Source: Manduca sexta
Lineage: Eukaryota > Arthropoda > Insecta > Lepidoptera > Sphingidae
Reading direction: 5' to 3'
Length of the DNA: 64,000 nt
Assembly: GCF_014839805.1 (NCBI RefSeq)
Contig: NC_051126.1
Span: forward strand, 11,044,609 to 11,108,608
In this document: one piece after another, positions 1-11,600 of the stretch
Layout of the letters: every line of letters starts with the position of its first letter
Position numbering within the stretch: position 1 is the stretch's first letter
Notes under the pieces: generated by a model
What the model saw: only the letters and a program-made list of their open reading frames with translations
What the model was told of the DNA's origin: nothing
Database searches by the model: none
Program-made: the position numbers and the translations under genes

Positions 1-1251
1 ATATTGTAGCTTAGGCAATGCGAGGCTCCAGCAGGAAGCAAAAAATACACTGATTGTATCAATTTCATTCTTAGGTAACATGGTATATTACTTGACAGAG
101 TAGTGACCTAAAATATAAAAAAAAGCTTTGCCACGGCACCGTAAGACTATTCGTATAACATGAGGCTCCGGGGAATTGCCCGGTTCCGCCCTCGCTATGG
201 CTGCCTTTGTATCGGGAATAATATTTACGTAAACACTATTTATAACTACTACTAAGGTTCGAATATCCTTTAGTGCAGATTTCAATAAACTATCCATACC
301 GCTATCTTCGGATCGGCAGCGTAAATAAACCAATCAGAAAAAAAATGTTTGGCAATGCTCACTGGCGACTTATTTTGATTGGGTTATTTTTATCATTGAT
401 CCAAACTTAGAAATTGAGATCGTTTATTGCGATCAGCCGTTAGTCGAAGATTTAAAAGTTTAAAGAAACTGTTCATCGTTTACGTATTATTTTGTTTCGT
501 TTATCGACGCATAGGCGTGGAATATAAAAATGTTGAATGTCGATGACCTAACATTGCAAGTTTTCCTGGTCGTCCAAACTACAAACAGTGTATCACGTGG
601 ACTCACATACTGTAAAAATAAATGTCTTATTTGGTTCTACTTGAATGAATTTTGTATTGCTTTGAAATCAAAATTGCTTCGTAATATAGGTTATAATATT
701 ACGTAGACCTTTGCCAATACATAAATTATCTGCTTAGAGCGGCGTGCTGTTGTTTACGTAACTAATTATAATAATTACTGAAGATTAAATTATTGTCTTA
801 TATCTGTCTCGGCACTCAGACGTACACATTACCGCGACAAGGTTGCGGTGTTAATGAAAGCAAAAATATGCCTTCCGCATCTTACATTTTATTTGCTCGT
901 TTTGGAACAGACGAGCTAGTTTAAAAATAACAAATTTTATCACTATACACTATCTATATTTACTCTATAATATCTATTATAAGCATTATTATAAGTAGGT
1001 AACAGTAGTAATAAAATGGAAGATTTTTTTGTCTGTGCCTACGTGAAATATAAAAAAAATAATATACGGAAGTACCGAGGAATAGTTAACAGAAAGTAAA
1101 TACAAAATAAATAAATATGTCATTTACGTTAACCTGTAGACACGTCTGGTATTGTAATCATGTTTACATTTTAAAATATTAAGACTTATCAACTACATAA
1201 ATACAATAGAGATAATTTAAATAATTGGTCAGATGTCTATGTATATATATT
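1..1251. other. Gene-free left edge
   Basis: No coding exon, RNA gene or complete mobile element could be recognised. The stretch is AT-rich with only short, unconvincing open frames. About 45 bases near 295-345 (a 'cggatcg...aaccaatcagaa' pattern) resemble bases near 55918-55950, so an unnamed dispersed repeat may lie here. The missing N-terminal exons of the transporter at 2251-6831 were looked for here and not found. Confidence 0.5.
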
Positions 1252-1620
1252 GACTGCCTCGGTGGCGTAGTTGTAATGCGTATGCCGTTGAGTATGTCTA
1301 CAGCGCGGAAGTCTTGGGTTCGAATCCCGGGTCATGCTGAAAATAAGTAAATAGGCTTGTCTACCTTAAAAATAATTACTCAACCGCAGCTCGGAGTTAG
1401 GAAGTTGGCGATGTGATAGATCCGTGCCTAGTATGGCCGTTAGTCCTGCGTCTAATTTCTCTCCGGTCATGTCGGATTGCCGTCTCACCGGACTATGGGA
1501 GTGAAGGAATAGAGAGTGCACCTGTGTATTGCGCACACACTTGTGCACTATAATATCTCCTGCGTATCTGGCTGATCTCTGTTAAAATTGGACGGCGTGG
1601 CCAAAATTCGTTTAGAAGAG
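1252..1620 (+). repeat. tRNA-derived SINE, family B
   Basis: The head looks like a tRNA gene: 'ggtggcgtagttgtaatgcg' near 1260 resembles a pol III A box, and 'gggttcgaatcccggg' near 1317-1332 is a classic B box. A non-tRNA body follows to about 1620. The later part of that body ('ctccggtcatgtcggattgc' and 'aatatctcctgcg') recurs at about 58670-58862. Related heads with different tails occur in reverse at 20757-20981 and 38060-38288. Confidence 0.7.
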
Positions 1621-1640
1621 ATTCATATATTTACTTGGAA

Positions 1641-1962
1641 GCGGCGATAGCCTAGTTGGGTATGGAACGGACTGCCGAGACGAATGTCCGCAGGTTCAAA
1701 TCCCAAGGGCACACCTCTGACTTTTCTAAAAAATCATGTGTGTATTCTTTGTGAATTTATCGTTCGCTTTAACGGTGAAGGAAACACCGTGAGGAAACCT
1801 GCACATTCGAGAAGTTCTCTATAGGAATTTCGAAGTTGTGTGAAGTCTGCCAATCCGCACTAGGCCAGCGTGGTGGATTAAGGCCTAATCCCTCTCAGTA
1901 GTAGAGGAGGCCCGTGCTCAGCAGTGGGCAAGTATATAATACAGGGCGGATATTATTATATT
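1641..1962 (+). repeat. tRNA-derived SINE, family A, near full length
   Basis: This is the best copy of the commonest SINE here. Its tRNA-like head runs from 'gcggcgatagcctagttggg' (A-box region) to 'caggttcaaatccc' (B box). The body contains 'cgttcgctttaacggtgaag' and 'aatccgcactaggccagcg', and the 3' end is an ATT-rich tail after 'cagggcgg'. Other copies or fragments lie at 3716-3951 (reverse), 6958-7230, 18496-18625, 27776-28015 and 36594-36800 (reverse). Confidence 0.8.
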
Positions 1963-2250
1963 TACTCGTTGAGGTACGTAATTATTTATTCTCTAAATAG
2001 TGCGCTTAGATACTTACTTACTTCCTAAGTTAGTAAATCTTATCCTACTAATTCATTTCCGACATATTTTGCTATTTATGACGAAATATTTTCGGATTTA
2101 AATACTTGAAGGTCTCCGCGTATTAGATAAAAGATGCGGTCGTCACGTCAGTTAAAGGCCAACGCATTTTGATGCTAAAAAGGAATGTACAAAGTTGTGA
2201 TGCTGATACAAACAGAGTTTTATTTAACGACTTTAATGATTATTTTCCAG

Positions 2251-5200
2251 GTGACCATGATATACGTAACAGAAATCGCGGACAAAGAGATCAGAGGAGC
2301 TTTGGGTATGACAGTGCAAATTATGAACAACTTAGGAAGCCTCATAATGTACGGCATCGGACCTTTTGTATCGTACACTGCATTAAATTCTATATTAGTT
2401 TCCATACCCATTTGTTACTCCCTCGCTTGTCTATGGATTCCGGAGTCGCCGTACTACCATTTGAAAGATGGCAGACTCGACGCGGCTAAAAAGGAGTTCC
2501 GTGCTTTGAATTCCGGTAAAGATGAAAAGGTAAACTATGGTATTTTTTTCCTCTTGCTCATGATATTATATATCCCATTGAGGATGTGACATTAATTTTT
2601 GCTACCGGGCGGCTATCTTATCACGTTTAGCTCAGGAAGAGCTGTTCCGGGCTAACCTATTTAAAACCCACACGAAGTATTGTCTAATCAGGTTTCCGAA
2701 CATCTTAACAATGTTAAGTATTTCCTTATATTAAAAAAATATTTTAAAAGTATGAAATGTGGGTAAACATGTAGCGACATAGTCGTAAAAATACTATGAA
2801 GTTCTCTAAAGACTAAAAAAAACGAAGCTTCGAAAATTAATTGATACTATTGTTGATTTTTCCTAGTTCACTATTAAGCTTCATACATTTCTGTTGGTCC
2901 AGCGGCGTAGCTTGAGGGACGGGGAGGTTGGGCAATGTTTGTTAAATTGAAATTGGGAATCTTTTATTCTCTTGTCTATAGCCTGGCGTTGGCTAAAACC
3001 GCTGTTTACGAAATAGGTGGCGGCAAATTTTCGGTCTGGTTCGGACGGCAAAAACCCAGCGATCGCTACTACACATCCTTTATATTTTTCTATTTCAGAC
3101 TATTGACGAACAGTTGGCTGTGATGCGATCTCATGTGCTAGAGAGTATGGAGAATAAAACCACTGTGAAAGAACTGTTCACCAATATGAGATATAGAAAG
3201 GCGTTATACGTAGTAGGAGGTAATAAAATACACTTTTCTTAGTTTTAGCATTATCTTGTAATTTCTTAGTAACCCCCTGTATAAGAGAGTTTGTTTAGCA
3301 AGAAGTTTGCATTGAAGTTTTAGTATATCTAAATAAAATTTGTCGGGATTCCCCAAGCTTTCGTTAAGCGCACGGAAAGGAAAGTTATTTCCAATATATC
3401 TGTGTGAAGTCCCTGTCCAGTATGTATGTGCGGAGGAAAGTACTGGAATAGTTTAATTTAAGAATTTTCTATAAGTACGCAGATATACTTATAATGAGGT
3501 CCTTGAAAATGTATGATGTACGATGTGATAAAACAACAAACCCTGACTTGTTTGTTTTAATATTTTTAGACAGCACGATCTTCAGAAATTTTAATTTTAC
3601 CTGTTATAGATCCACTTATTGAATATCATCTTGGTTAATCTATCCCCTTTTTATTATTTGTACGAATTGCATCTGAACAGAAGTTATTTGAAACGAAGGT
3701 GATCTTTGTTTGCACTAGTCCACCACGGTGGCTTAGTGCGCATTGGTAGATTTAACAGACCCGCAAAGTACCTTTAGAATGCTTCTCAGGTATACTATAC
3801 GATGTCTTCCTTCACCATTAAAGCAAGCGATAATTCACAAAGAATAAACACATGACTTAAAAAAGTTAGGGGTGTGTGCTCTTGGGATTTGAACCTGCGG
3901 ACATTCGGCTCGACAGTCCGTTCCACCCCCAACTAGGCTATCGCCGGCTTATTTTATTTTATAGCACTTATAGTTATATTATTATATTATTGTTGTTTAC
4001 CAAACCTTTAAATATAATAGCTATCATTTATGCAAATATTAAAACAGCGCTTCTATTGACATAACAATCTTTATCTTTATGTTACAATGTCGCTTGATTA
4101 CGTTAACAGACAGAAATAAGCAGGTATTATAATCAGCTGATGTACTATGGCGGCAGACATTTTTAGATAAAAGCTAATTTTCAGTTATCTATAACAGAAT
4201 CGCTATATCAAGCAATCTACTCCACCCGTAGTACACACTCGCAATGTTCACTCGAATAATGCATTTTTGATATCATGCATGTCGAATTTCGTTCCGGCAA
4301 GCGTGATTCTACGGCATAATAACCGCCTACTCAGAGTTATAAAGTGAAGTTAGAGAGACTTTCCCGCCCTCACATCCACCACTACAACTCCTGTAAGCCA
4401 GGATCAGCAGTGGCATTTATGACACCGAGCAGTGAAGCTCGGCGGGTCTCAGGGAAAACTAATGTCATTATCCCGCAACGAAATTAATCAAATAGAAAGA
4501 TAGGGAGGATTAATTGTCTAATTCCCTCCATAGCAATGCGGGTGTTAAATAATGATCTAAGGAGGCGTTTTAACCTCAAGGATAGGGACGTTAAAGTGAA
4601 GTTAGTAGTAGTTAAGGCGGTACCCTCAGAAAAACGTCGCGCTAATCCTATATTTAGAGGCTATTCAAAATTTATAATAAATTTTGCCCGCGGTTCCGCC
4701 CGCGAGAGGAAATTTTATCGTATTGAGTTTTTATGTTGATTGGGAGAAAGATAAATACTTAGTACCTGTGATAGTACATAATTAGGTGATTCCCTCGTTT
4801 CATTTTAAATATGCAGGTTAATACCCTATATAGGTATGTATTGAGTCCGATACTCGTGATTATAAACACTTGTATTGACGTATCATTTAAATATTCATAC
4901 CTATTTTATTTCACTGCAAGTAAGTAATATTGTCTCTCCTTTCAGTAAAGGTCTTTTTATAAACCAATAAATATGTATCACACCTAATCATGTTAGAAAA
5001 TATCAGCTATTTTGTTATAAATATATGTTAGTAGTATAATTTAGTTTAGTCAATGATTACTATCACACAGCATACCTACGGAAATACATTATTATATATG
5101 TATTTAAAGATATGTAAGTTAAATAAGATATGCGTATCAATCAATCCTTGAACGCAAGCAGGTGGCAACATTTAAACGTTGTAAAAACACGTAAAGTAGG

Positions 5201-6831
5201 TAGGTACTAAAATCATTGCAAGTACAAAGTTCATTGCGATAATTATAATCTATGATTCATCTATTATAATAGGTGAAATGTTTTCAAATATCGCAATTAT
5301 CGATAAGCTTTACTCTGTGGTGATTCCTGATTTGCCTCTTGCTTATCAAATAATTTGAGAACATTTTTTTTTAGACGGGCATCGCAGAGCCCACTGCAAT
5401 TTTTTCGCGGGAAAAAAATGAATAAAGAGCGCCTATCTCTATCGTCGCTTTGGGGGTGGGTGGAACGGTTATGTTGTTTTCACCGGTCTTATGGCCCAAT
5501 GTCGACATTCGGGAGTATGACCTGATGGTAAGTACTGGCGTCCAGATAATGTCGATTGACGAGAGACGATTCCCTTGCTAGTCGACACAATTATGCCGGC
5601 TTATTTAGATATACTGGTAAGCCCGAACCGCGGCTGTCTTAAGTGGCCTGTAGCGGATTTTACACCTTGTGCGGTGGTTACTTCCAGACGGATACAAATA
5701 TCCACCAGCGAAGACTGGGCATGGTGGTAACATTCCCACGGAATAACGTCCTAAAGAATTAATATTCCCTTTTCCAGGTTTAAAATTACTACAATACATG
5801 ACGGGGATTTTTGTTATCCAGTCGTACGTTGAAGTGATATTTAGACAGAGCAGATTTGTATCCGGACCAATAGCAAGCATAGTGTATGGTTTTGTGCAAA
5901 TCCTAGCGGGTGAGTACATTCCTAGTAGAATGATAATTGATTAGATAATAGGGGATGAGGGGTTTTAGAAAATGGGCAGACTAGGACAAAGACACTCGAC
6001 AAAAGTTTAAAAAATATTCCGTTCGTTAAGTCTATTAATTTCACGGATTTTTCAAATAATACATTACTCTAGCCTTTCTAGTATTTACATAGTACACATG
6101 TTTAAAACTGACAAATATATTTTTTTGTAAATAATGATCAATATGCCCCTGTCTCCTCTAGGTACTTAATTCATTTACTCTTACGAAATATCCGTTAAAT
6201 TGTCCATAGATATTTTCGTTATCACCCAGAGTACAACAATGTACATTCACAAGATTTAAAAAAAAACTCTCATGAGCACTTATCAGACTAAACATTTTTT
6301 ATTCCAGGTATATGCGCAACGTTTCTGACGCATCGCTTAGGCCGGCGAATACTGATGTTTATATCGTGCCTCGGTGTCGCCATTTCAATGACTATAGTAG
6401 GCGTATATTTTTATTTAGTGGATCGTGTGAAGATCGAAGACCCAACCACATTGGCATCGTTGGCTCCGATGCCTTTGATCGGCATATTCGGTTTTAACAT
6501 ATTGTATGCTAACGGTATAGGTAATCTTCCGTACGTGATGCAAGCGGAACTCTTTCCCGTTAATGTTAAAGCTGTGGCCTCTAGTATAGCGACAATGCTC
6601 GTCTGTGTATTAGGTTTTTTAGTTACTCTTTGCTATCAAAGTATAAAAGACATTTTAGGACACTACACTGTTTTCTGGTCGTTTGCATTTGTAGGTTATG
6701 TTGGCGTTGTATTTATATATTATTGCGTTCCCGAGACGAAGGATAAGACTCTAGAAGAGGTGCAGGATAATATAACAGAGCGGCCGCCTGAAAGTGAGGC
6801 GCTTCGCACTAAAAAGGATGATGATGTATAA
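2251..6831 (+). CDS. Facilitated trehalose/sugar transporter (Tret1-like, MFS), C-terminal part
   Basis: This is a plasma-membrane facilitative sugar carrier of the major facilitator superfamily, in the insect Tret1-like group. Four exons are visible: 2251-2529, 3099-3219, 5778-5909 and 6308-6831. They join in phase to 1056 nt, giving 351 residues and a stop. Family hallmarks are EIADKEIRGALG after TM4, the PESPYY motif that closes the first half, THRLGRR between TM8 and TM9, and PETKDKTLEEVQ after TM12; several hydrophobic membrane segments lie between them. A cytoplasmic tail ends in TKKDDDV. The first visible exon opens with a spliced acceptor (tattttccag), so roughly the first 130-150 residues (TM1-4 and the start codon) lie to the left or were missed. 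Substrate is inferred from the family only; trehalose, glucose and other hexoses are all possible. A candidate poly(A) signal AATAAA lies near 7600. Confidence 0.88.
3716..3951 (-). repeat. SINE family A, reverse copy in transporter intron
   Basis: It lies between exons 3099-3219 and 5778-5909 of the sugar transporter. Read on the minus strand it shows the A-box region (gcgatagcctagttgggg), the 'caggttcaaatccc' B box and the body ending near 'ccaccgtggtgg'. It is diverged and partly shortened relative to the copy at 1641-1962. Confidence 0.7.
5490..5720 (+). repeat. Dispersed repeat copy, related to 58380-58620
   Basis: The block 'gtccagataatgtcg...gtcgacacaattatgcc...gttttacaccttgtg' style sequence upstream of the third visible transporter exon recurs, diverged, at about 58380-58620. 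A loosely similar 'cgcctgatggtaagtgatac' block starts near 45845. The element class is unknown. No protein similarity is visible. Confidence 0.5.
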
Positions 6832-6856
6832 GTTGTGTTAAGTCAAACAATGTGTT

Positions 6857-7474
6857 TAGGACCGTAGCTAGGGGGGAGCATTATGGGACAATGTCTTACC
6901 TTAAAATACTAATGCCCTACCTTAACAATCAACAAAATTACACATAATTACTCAATCAAGGGCACACACCTCTGACTTTTCTAAAAAAATCATGTGTGTA
7001 TTCTTTGTAAATTTATCGTTCGCTTTAACGGTGAAGGAAAACATCGTGAAGAAATCTGCACATCTGAGAAGTTCGCTATAGGAATTTCGAAGCTGTGTGA
7101 AGTCTACCAATCCGCACTAAGCCAGCGTGGTGGACTACGGCCTAATCCCTCTCAGTAGTAGAGGAGGCCCGTGCTCAGCAGTGGGCAAGTATATAATACA
7201 GGGCTGATATTATTATTATTATTACTCAATCAAAATACATGGACCAGCGGGTTTTTTATTTCACGATTTGGAAGTTGGTCCCATAGTAAGAGAACCCTCT
7301 TTCGAGATTTAAAGGAATTTTGTTACACTCTGTATATTACCCCAACAATTTCGCGTTTATAAGTCACGAAAGCCAAACATCATTTGACCAGATTAGATCT
7401 TGTAACATTTATACTTCCGCCCTGGCTGTAACCATTGCTGCCCTACCTTAAATTCAAGTCTAGCTACGGCCCTG
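6857..7474. mobile_element. Non-autonomous hAT-like DNA element with 8-bp target duplication
   Basis: The 8-bp direct repeat AATGTGTT flanks the element at 6849-6856 and 7475-7482. Just inside, the left end reads 'taggaccgtagctag' and the right end read in reverse reads 'cagggccgtagctag', so the terminal inverted repeats match at 13 of 15 positions. An 8-bp duplication and CAGGG-type ends are typical of the hAT superfamily. No transposase frame is present. The insertion lies 25 bases after the sugar transporter stop codon, probably in its 3' untranslated region, and a SINE sits inside it. Confidence 0.72.
6958..7230 (+). repeat. SINE family A nested inside the hAT-like element
   Basis: The copy lacks the tRNA-like head and begins at 'gggcacacacctctgac'. 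It continues through the body to 'cagggctgatattattatt'. It lies wholly within 6857-7474, so it arrived after, or moved with, that element. Confidence 0.75.
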
Positions 7475-7482
7475 AATGTGTT

Positions 7483-8671
7483 CGAAGTATCATGGAAACC
7501 TCATAGCTGTATATAATTTGGGGAATTATGTCTACAAAATCAAGAATATTATTAGAATAGGAGTATTATTTTTATTTTTACACGTATTTTGGTATTAAGA
7601 ATAAAGAAGTCAATATTGTGCCAAATCTGGATAAATTAAATATCAAATAACATGAGCTGTACCTATTTGAGATGAAACTAATTTAGAATAATAAAACTTA
7701 TATTATTTTTTATTGTTTAGTGAGAATGTTAAAGATAAGTGAGATCAATATACATATTATTTAAAAAGCGAGTGTGACATTGAATGGCCACTGCGCGTAA
7801 CAGCCCCATCCACAAATTGTCAACGAATAATGTTATTTCGTCAGAGTAGTTTAACCCGATGTGAAGTAATGCGGCCATGGTCACTATTTGTAATCGAATT
7901 TGCCAATGTGTGTGCGCATCGCGTTGTAGCCATGGCCGAAAACGCGTTCATCAAATGTTTAAATAACTACTGGTTACTTATTGTGCTTTTCTTCTATTTT
8001 CTGTCCGTCTTACGGCCTATTCAAATAAACTTTTCCAATTCACCATCGTACCTTAAAAAAAAAAAGCAATTAAATAAGTAATTAATGTAAACATATACTA
8101 ACTTTATGACGATCGATCCTATGTCGAATTGATACGAGCGGTGGAACAGTTTTGAAATCGGTCGAGTCCTATAATAAAATTTGTTTGAATGGAAAATATC
8201 GACACTAATGCACAATACATTTATTTAGTTTTAATAAATTTACTTGTTTTTGATTTAAGATTTTCTCGTTGTTATAGTAATTTATTAATGACGTATGTTA
8301 ATTTTAATTACTGAGATTGATGTGTTGCAAAAACACAATCTCGAAATCACCAAATAGCAGATTTTGTCAACACTTGGCTTGTTCATGTGTATATATATTT
8401 ATAATAAGGATTATCGTTACCGTGCCTTCTATATTTAAAATGGTTACTAATTTTACCAAAAACAACTAGTCTGTTTCATTCGGGACCTGTATGTTAGCCA
8501 ATGAAATAATAAACTTAATCTGTGACTATAAAATTGTAATTTGAATAAAAGTACAAACATATTTGACACTGTAAACTTATTGCTTTTTAATTATGACCGA
8601 TGTGGAAGAAACAATTTCGACTATAGAGCTGGGGGAATGGCGTGTTCTGTTTAGACCCTATCTAGATAGTT
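7483..8671. other. Intergenic: convergent 3' ends of transporter and eIF3d
   Basis: This holds the 3' flanks of two convergent genes. AATAAA at about 7600 on the plus strand could serve the transporter. On the minus strand AATAAA at about 8220-8225 (tttatt) and ATTAAA near 8585 could serve eIF3d. Nothing else is recognised. Confidence 0.4.
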
Positions 8672-11600
8672 CTAGATTCTCTTGGCGTTCCCGTAGGAGT
8701 AGAGGGGTGCGAAAGGTGTGTCTGCGGGCTCGTCGCCGCTTTCCTCGGACGCGTCCGACTCGAAAGTGTTGTCCGGAATGTCGTACAGACGGATCAGCGG
8801 CTTGTTCGGGTCCTTCATTATCAGGTATTTACCTGAAATTAAATATAAAACAAATATGTAGGGTCTGTCCACACATTTTATTCTGGAGGTGTTGTATAGA
8901 CTGTTAAATTTCAATGACTTCTGGAGACCACTTTAAAAATCGTGCCAAACAACGATCTCTAGATCTATGCCGCATTGGATATATCGAGATTGGTACCGGA
9001 ATTTGAATCAGACTGCAGATTGCCCATAGTAGTTTAGTAGAGCGGTCGTTTGCGATAGGTGGCAACCACCTCACCATATTCAGTAAGTTCTGTAATATAA
9101 TACGCGAGACAACTCACCATCCTTCTGCTTCATGCATATGTCGATGATGCAGCGCAGGATGCCCCAGGCGTTGTCCATGGAGAGGTTGATCTGCGCGGCG
9201 AACTCGTGCGGCTTGAACTGCTGCGTGCCGAGAATCACGTGCCGCGAGTTGTCGCGCACCTGCGATCGGGACACGTACCCGAACTTGATCTGGTCCGAGC
9301 CGGCTAGGAGCGCCTGCGCATCAAATATTACATTTATTTATACATTGCGACATTTTTGTTCGATGGCTAAGTATAAAAAAGAGAAACAATAGGTATTGGC
9401 AAGCATGCAATCTTACTCTTTAAATCTTGCTGGACTACCACACAGCACCTTTCAATTTGATGGAAACATGAAGATTTATTTATTATGGCTATGGGTATAT
9501 GTAATGATCAAAACAATATGCCATTATAATACACCCAGAGCTGGCTGTAGTATTTTTTCTAATAAAAGTGATAGATTCTGATGGACTGATGTTTAAATCA
9601 GAGTGAATGCATCAAGCTCGAGTGTATGCACCCATACGTTCCTTCAAAGCCGCTACTGATTGCATCTATAAAATAATCAGCTGTAATAGGCTCTGACCTG
9701 CACAGTCCACTTGGCGAGCTTGCAGGAGTTGTTCCTGAGTTCGTTGGCGAGCACCGCGCCGCGCTGCGTGTCCAGCTTCTGTCGCCACTCGACGCCGTTG
9801 GCCAGCTTCGAGTCCCACTCGTTCAGCGCCTTGATCGTCAGGAACTGCGTCTCGTTCTGAGGGCCTTGCATCACCGCGTCGTGTTCGCATCTAGCCACCA
9901 ACACCTATTGCAGATAGAGTTGGAATTATCGATATGAATAAATACTTAACATTTTGGCAGCAAAAACATTGTCATAACAATTTTATATGTATGTTTTTTG
10001 TTAATATAAAGTTCTCTAGTTGAAGGTCTTTTTTGAGGTCACAGTTCTATGTCAGCATTAATTGAGGTCAAAAATTATTTGGACACCAATTTTTAAGAAC
10101 ATGAATGAAACATATACAAATACATATAGAAAATTTGTACAAGTTAAATTATGTAGCCACTTAGAATTGGTATTAATATTTACTTACAACGCCATTGTTA
10201 AGGTTCCACTTGCGGTACCGGTAGCCGACGGATGCCACTTCCCCATCCTCCTCTTCAGATACGAACGGATTCGCCTCAGGGAACTTGTACTTCGGTTCGT
10301 TCGTGCCAGATTTAAGCACCTAAAGATTAAAACACATTTCAATTATTAATAATAAACTTAATAGATATACCAAAAATTATGGCTGATAGTGTCTTATTTC
10401 TTTTTATACAAAGGAAAACAGAAACGAGGAAGTCATGCGCCTGATTATCATTGACAGTTAGATGACGGCAACACTAAGCGAATTTTGAATAACGAAGTAC
10501 TGTGTTGCATTGCCAATTTTAAGTCACATAATGCCAGGCACTGGCACAGTGTTGCTTGAATACCGAACAGTCATTGTAGTGGGACCTGTCTAATATCCAG
10601 CCTATCACTCTCACATGACCTACCTAGCAAATTTGCTAATTCTATAAATACAAAATATGATTTGCTGGTCTTATCTTGGGTATCGCTTAATAAACCGTGT
10701 TCACCTGCTGGCTGAAGTTATGGTTGATGAACGTGGCCTCGAGCGCGAGGTTGCGCGGCGAGTTGATAGAGTTGCCGTCGTCGGCGGGCGGCTCCACGGA
10801 CGTCTCATTCACCGTCAGCAAGTCGAACTCAGTGTTGTCGCGCTTGTCCAGGAACAGCTTGTCGCCTGCAATCCACCGTTGGTTTATAAACAAATAACAC
10901 ATACACGCCTTTTATAACTGGAAATAGAGGTGCAATTAGTGTCATTGTTCGTGTCATGAATTAATAGGGAGCGAATCTATCGCCACACCAGCCATAAATC
11001 CCAGGCCCAGTAGATACTGAGCGGCAAAACACACTTTATACCACGCGGAATCGAACCGTGGACCCCAACGCTTAGCACGGTAGGCAATACACGCAAAACA
11101 ACGTCATTACTATGAAGATGATGAAGAATGATGAAGATACTAATCATAAAGCATAGGATTTGCTCAGCAATGTCTGTACTCTTATCAAAACAAATCTTAC
11201 TATATAATAGTTAATACGAACCAATCTTTTCAATGACAATATCCCAGGAGTAGTTGGAGCGCGTGCAGCACATGATGGTGGCGAGGATGGCGTCGGTAGC
11301 GTACACCGTGCCCGTAGTCTTGCTGAGACGACGGATCACAGGGTCATCGGTGGTAGTCACCTGCAAAACACAATACATTGATATAGTAATCTGTACGGAA
11401 CGCAGAATAACAAAGAACGAGAGAGAAAGAGAAAGTGGGTGGAACACATGACAATAAAGAAATATTTTATTTTTTTATTTTACTAGGACAACCAATGGTA
11501 ATTACAATAAAACTTATAACTAAATAAATCTAAATATATTAAATAAACAAAAAATAAATATAAAAAAAAACTAAATAAATTATATTTGTATGTACGGATC

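Noticed and set aside
1317..1332. A possible true tRNA gene
   Set aside because: The B box is good, but the sequence does not fold as a full cloverleaf by eye and the same head recurs with SINE bodies.
4536..4739. A 67-codon basic frame
   Set aside because: Its 3' half overlaps a Helitron-end fragment ('tgcccgcggttccgcccgcg') and no family match was seen.
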